Part shown: piece by piece, positions 5,556 to 7,107 of the stretch | Position numbering within the stretch: the stretch's first letter is position 1 | Layout: each line of letters starts with the position of its first letter | Assembly (NCBI GenBank): GCA_035255945.1 | Contig: DATEZA010000039.1 | Location: 1 to 7,107 of the forward strand | DNA length: 7,107 nucleotides | Source of the DNA: JAJPHC01 sp035255945 | Lineage (GTDB): Bacteria > Acidobacteriota > Thermoanaerobaculia > Gp7-AA8 | Direction: 5' to 3' | Position numbers and translations under genes: made by a program | Notes under the pieces: generated by a model | What the model was told of the DNA's origin: nothing | The model's input: only the letters and a program-made list of their open reading frames with translations | Database searches by the model: none

Positions 5556-6437
5556 ATGACCCGCTTCGCGTTCCCCGATGCTCCCGGCGACCTCCTCGGT
5601 GCTCACATTTCCACGCAGGGCGGACTGCACACCGTCTTCGAGCGCGCGAAAGCGATCAAAGCGACCGCGCTCGCGATGTTCGCGAAGAACTCGAATCAGT
5701 GGAACGGCAAGACGCTCACCGACGACGCGATCGCGCTGTTCAACGAGCTGCGCAACGTGCAGCCGATCGTCACGCATGCGTCGTATCTGATCAACCTGGC
5801 GACGACGAACCCGCTCTTTCACACGAAGTCGATCGCCGCGATGATCGACGAGCTCGATCGCGCGGAGAAGCTCGGCATTCACGCCGTCGTCCTCCATCCC
5901 GGCGCACACCTCGGCGCCGGTCCCGATGCCGGACTCGATCAGATCGCGCGCTCTCTCGATCGGATCCACGCCGCGATTCCCGATCATCGCGTCGTCACGC
6001 TGCTCGAGACCGCCGCGGGCCAGGGCTCCTGCCTCGGCTGCACGTTCGAAGAGCTCGGCCGCGTGATCTCGCTCGTCGATGACAAACGGCGCGTCGGCAT
6101 CTGCATCGACACCTGCCACGTCTTCGCCGCCGGCTACGACATCCGCACGCGCGACGGTTACGAGCGGATGATGGAAGAAGTCGAGCGGCATGCCGGAGTC
6201 GAGAACGTCGGCGCGTTCCACATCAACGATTCGAAGCGCGAGCTCGGATCGCGCGTCGATCGTCACGAGCACATCGGCAAGGGTCAGCTCGGCCTCGATG
6301 CATTCGCGTTCGTGCTCAACGATCCGCGATTCAAGCGAATCCCGAAGATGATCGAGACGCCGAAGACGAAAGAGACGACGAGCGACCGGAAGAACCTGCG
6401 ATTGTTGCGGTCGCTCATGTCCTCCGTGTCATCCTGA
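5556..6437 (+). CDS. nfo: Endonuclease IV (AP endonuclease)
   Basis: 293 residues, close to the usual size. This TIM-barrel enzyme with three zinc ions cuts the DNA backbone 5' of abasic sites in base excision repair and can remove 3'-blocking groups. All nine metal ligands of E. coli Nfo are found in order: His74, His114 (LHPGAH), Glu151 (LLETAAGQG), Asp185 and His188 (CIDTCHVFAAGYD), His222 (FHINDSK), Asp235 and His237 (VDRHEHIGKGQLG), and Glu267 (IETPK). Their spacings equal those of the E. coli enzyme except for one residue between the second and third. GGAG precedes ATG 5556. The terminal residues SSVSS and the TGA run into the following palindrome, so the last few residues may be repeat-derived; the catalytic domain is intact. 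It follows the SH3-TonB gene by 45 nt in the same direction, with no evident functional link. Confidence 0.96.
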   Translation: MTRFAFPDAPGDLLGAHISTQGGLHTVFERAKAIKATALAMFAKNSNQWNGKTLTDDAIALFNELRNVQPIVTHASYLINLATTNPLFHTKSIAAMIDELDRAEKLGIHAVVLHPGAHLGAGPDAGLDQIARSLDRIHAAIPDHRVVTLLETAAGQGSCLGCTFEELGRVISLVDDKRRVGICIDTCHVFAAGYDIRTRDGYERMMEEVERHAGVENVGAFHINDSKRELGSRVDRHEHIGKGQLGLDAFAFVLNDPRFKRIPKMIETPKTKETTSDRKNLRLLRSLMSSVSS

Positions 6438-6514
6438 GCCGCATAGACGGCGAAGGATCCGTACGTCGAGCTCGATGAACGGTTCCTTCGGCGTCTTCGC
6501 GCCTCAGGATGACA
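6427..6514. repeat. Imperfect 34-bp inverted repeat, GTCATCCTGAG palindrome copy 3
   Basis: The left arm 6427-6460 pairs with the right arm 6481-6514; I count about five mismatches, and the outer 12 bp are perfect. The loop repeats TCGAGCTCGA (6466-6475). It is the same length (88 nt) as bases 2948-3035 of copy 2 and differs from it at about 11 positions. The central 25 nt (6466-6490) are identical to 2987-3011. It contains the nfo TGA (6435-6437) and separates nfo from icd. Confidence 0.93.
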
Positions 6515-6525
6515 GGCAGTTCCGC

Positions 6526-6531
6526 TAGAAT
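6526..6531 (+). promoter_or_regulatory. Candidate -10 element TAGAAT for icd
   Basis: TAGAAT differs from TATAAT at one base and ends 9 nt before ATG 6541, with no Shine-Dalgarno between. A start of transcription 6-9 nt downstream would give a leaderless icd mRNA. The matching -35 position falls in the palindrome arm and does not resemble TTGACA. Confidence 0.5.
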
Positions 6532-6540
6532 TCGCGCCCT

Positions 6541-7107
6541 ATGGCGAACCGCATTGCTGCACCGGCTTCCGGCACGCGTATCGGCTACGAGAACAACCAG
6601 ATCGTGGTTCCCGACGACCCGATCATTCCGTACATCGAGGGCGACGGCACCGGTCCGGACATCTGGAAAGCGACGCAGTTCGTGCTCGACGGCGTGGTGC
6701 GCAAGGTCTACGGCGGCAAGCGCCAGTTCCACTGGCACGAAGTGTTCGCCGGCGACAAAGCGAATGAGAAGTTCGGCGAGTACCTGCCGCAGGAGACGAT
6801 CGACGCGCTGCAGCACTTCCGCGTCTCGATCAAAGGGCCGCTCGCGACGCCGGTCGGCGGCGGCATCCGCTCGCTGAACGTGACGCTGCGCCAGGTGCTC
6901 GATCTCTATGCGTGTGTACGTCCGGTTCGCTATTTCGATGGAGTTCCTTCCCCGGTCCGCGAGCCGGAGAGAGTCAACATGACGATCTTCCGCGAGAACA
7001 CGGAAGACGTTTACGCCGGCATCGAATGGCCCGCCGGCAGCGACGGCGCGAACCGGCTCATCAGCTGCATCAACGACATTGAGCGCCGCTCGTCGGGCAA
7101 GATCCGC
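6541..7107 (+). CDS. icd: NADP-dependent isocitrate dehydrogenase, N-terminal 189 residues (cut by window edge)
   Basis: Oxidative decarboxylation of isocitrate to 2-oxoglutarate in the TCA cycle. The frame stays open to the last base. The peptide closely follows the E. coli-type Icd: NPIIPYIEGDG-like segment (DPIIPYIEGDGTGPD, 26-40), IKGPLATPVGGGIRSLNVTLRQ (97-118, quoted in parts: IKGPLATP, GGGIRSLNV), LRPVRY-like CVRPVRY (125-131) and FRENTEDVYAGIEW (150-163). Substrate residues match with an offset of two: Ser111 (E. coli Ser113, the AceK phosphorylation site), Arg117, Arg127, Arg151 and Tyr158. The cofactor-determining region lies beyond the edge, so NADP use is inferred from the family. 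The first 25 residues vary between homologs but keep the same length, which supports ATG 6541. No Shine-Dalgarno is present; the upstream TAGAAT suggests leaderless expression. Two monofunctional Icd types exist, and this is the homodimeric one. Confidence 0.95.
   Translation, partial: MANRIAAPASGTRIGYENNQIVVPDDPIIPYIEGDGTGPDIWKATQFVLDGVVRKVYGGKRQFHWHEVFAGDKANEKFGEYLPQETIDALQHFRVSIKGPLATPVGGGIRSLNVTLRQVLDLYACVRPVRYFDGVPSPVREPERVNMTIFRENTEDVYAGIEWPAGSDGANRLISCINDIERRSSGKIR

Noticed and set aside
1308..6514. Insertion sequence or MITE with target duplication
   Set aside because: I could not find a convincing short direct duplication flanking any copy, and no transposase is in the window. Mobility stays only a hypothesis.

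Overview
The window is about 7.1 kb of GC-rich, densely coded bacterial DNA. It looks Gram-negative because one gene encodes a TonB C-terminal domain. The gene set, codon choice and the 'GTCATCCYGAGC' palindromes would fit an Acidobacteriota-like genome, but that placement is inference and no marker here settles it. I see no rRNA, tRNA, transposase, prophage or CRISPR.

Layout. Left block (+): the last 26 codons of moaE (molybdopterin synthase large subunit), a Nudix hydrolase and an MBL-fold hydrolase of the LACTB2 type. Their ends overlap, so they were probably translated from one message. After a perfect 32-bp inverted repeat comes an M14-type zinc peptidase (+). It converges on a small uncharacterised gene (-) that carries an internal duplication. 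That gene is divergent from argF (ornithine carbamoyltransferase, +), which overlaps by ATGA with a membrane-anchored SH3-SH3-TonB protein. Then follow nfo (endonuclease IV, + strand, all nine metal ligands present) and the first 189 codons of icd (NADP isocitrate dehydrogenase, + strand, cut by the window edge).

The proteins are mainly housekeeping, and I do not see a defence or biosynthetic system. What stands out is the intergenic DNA. Every gap between non-overlapping genes (five of five) is filled largely by a palindrome. Four belong to one superfamily with GTCATCC[C/T]GAG termini. One of these is an exact internal-deletion derivative of another, and two are full-length 88-nt relatives. 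The fifth is an unrelated palindrome made of four 7-bp units per arm, placed between the divergent genes. Three palindromes supply the stop codon of the gene they follow, always in the same reading frame. The heptad palindrome places a TATCTT hexamer 8-10 nt before both divergent start codons, neither of which has a Shine-Dalgarno sequence; a similar TAGAAT lies 9 nt before icd. This suggests, without proving, leaderless transcription. No gene-free stretch exceeds about 105 bases.
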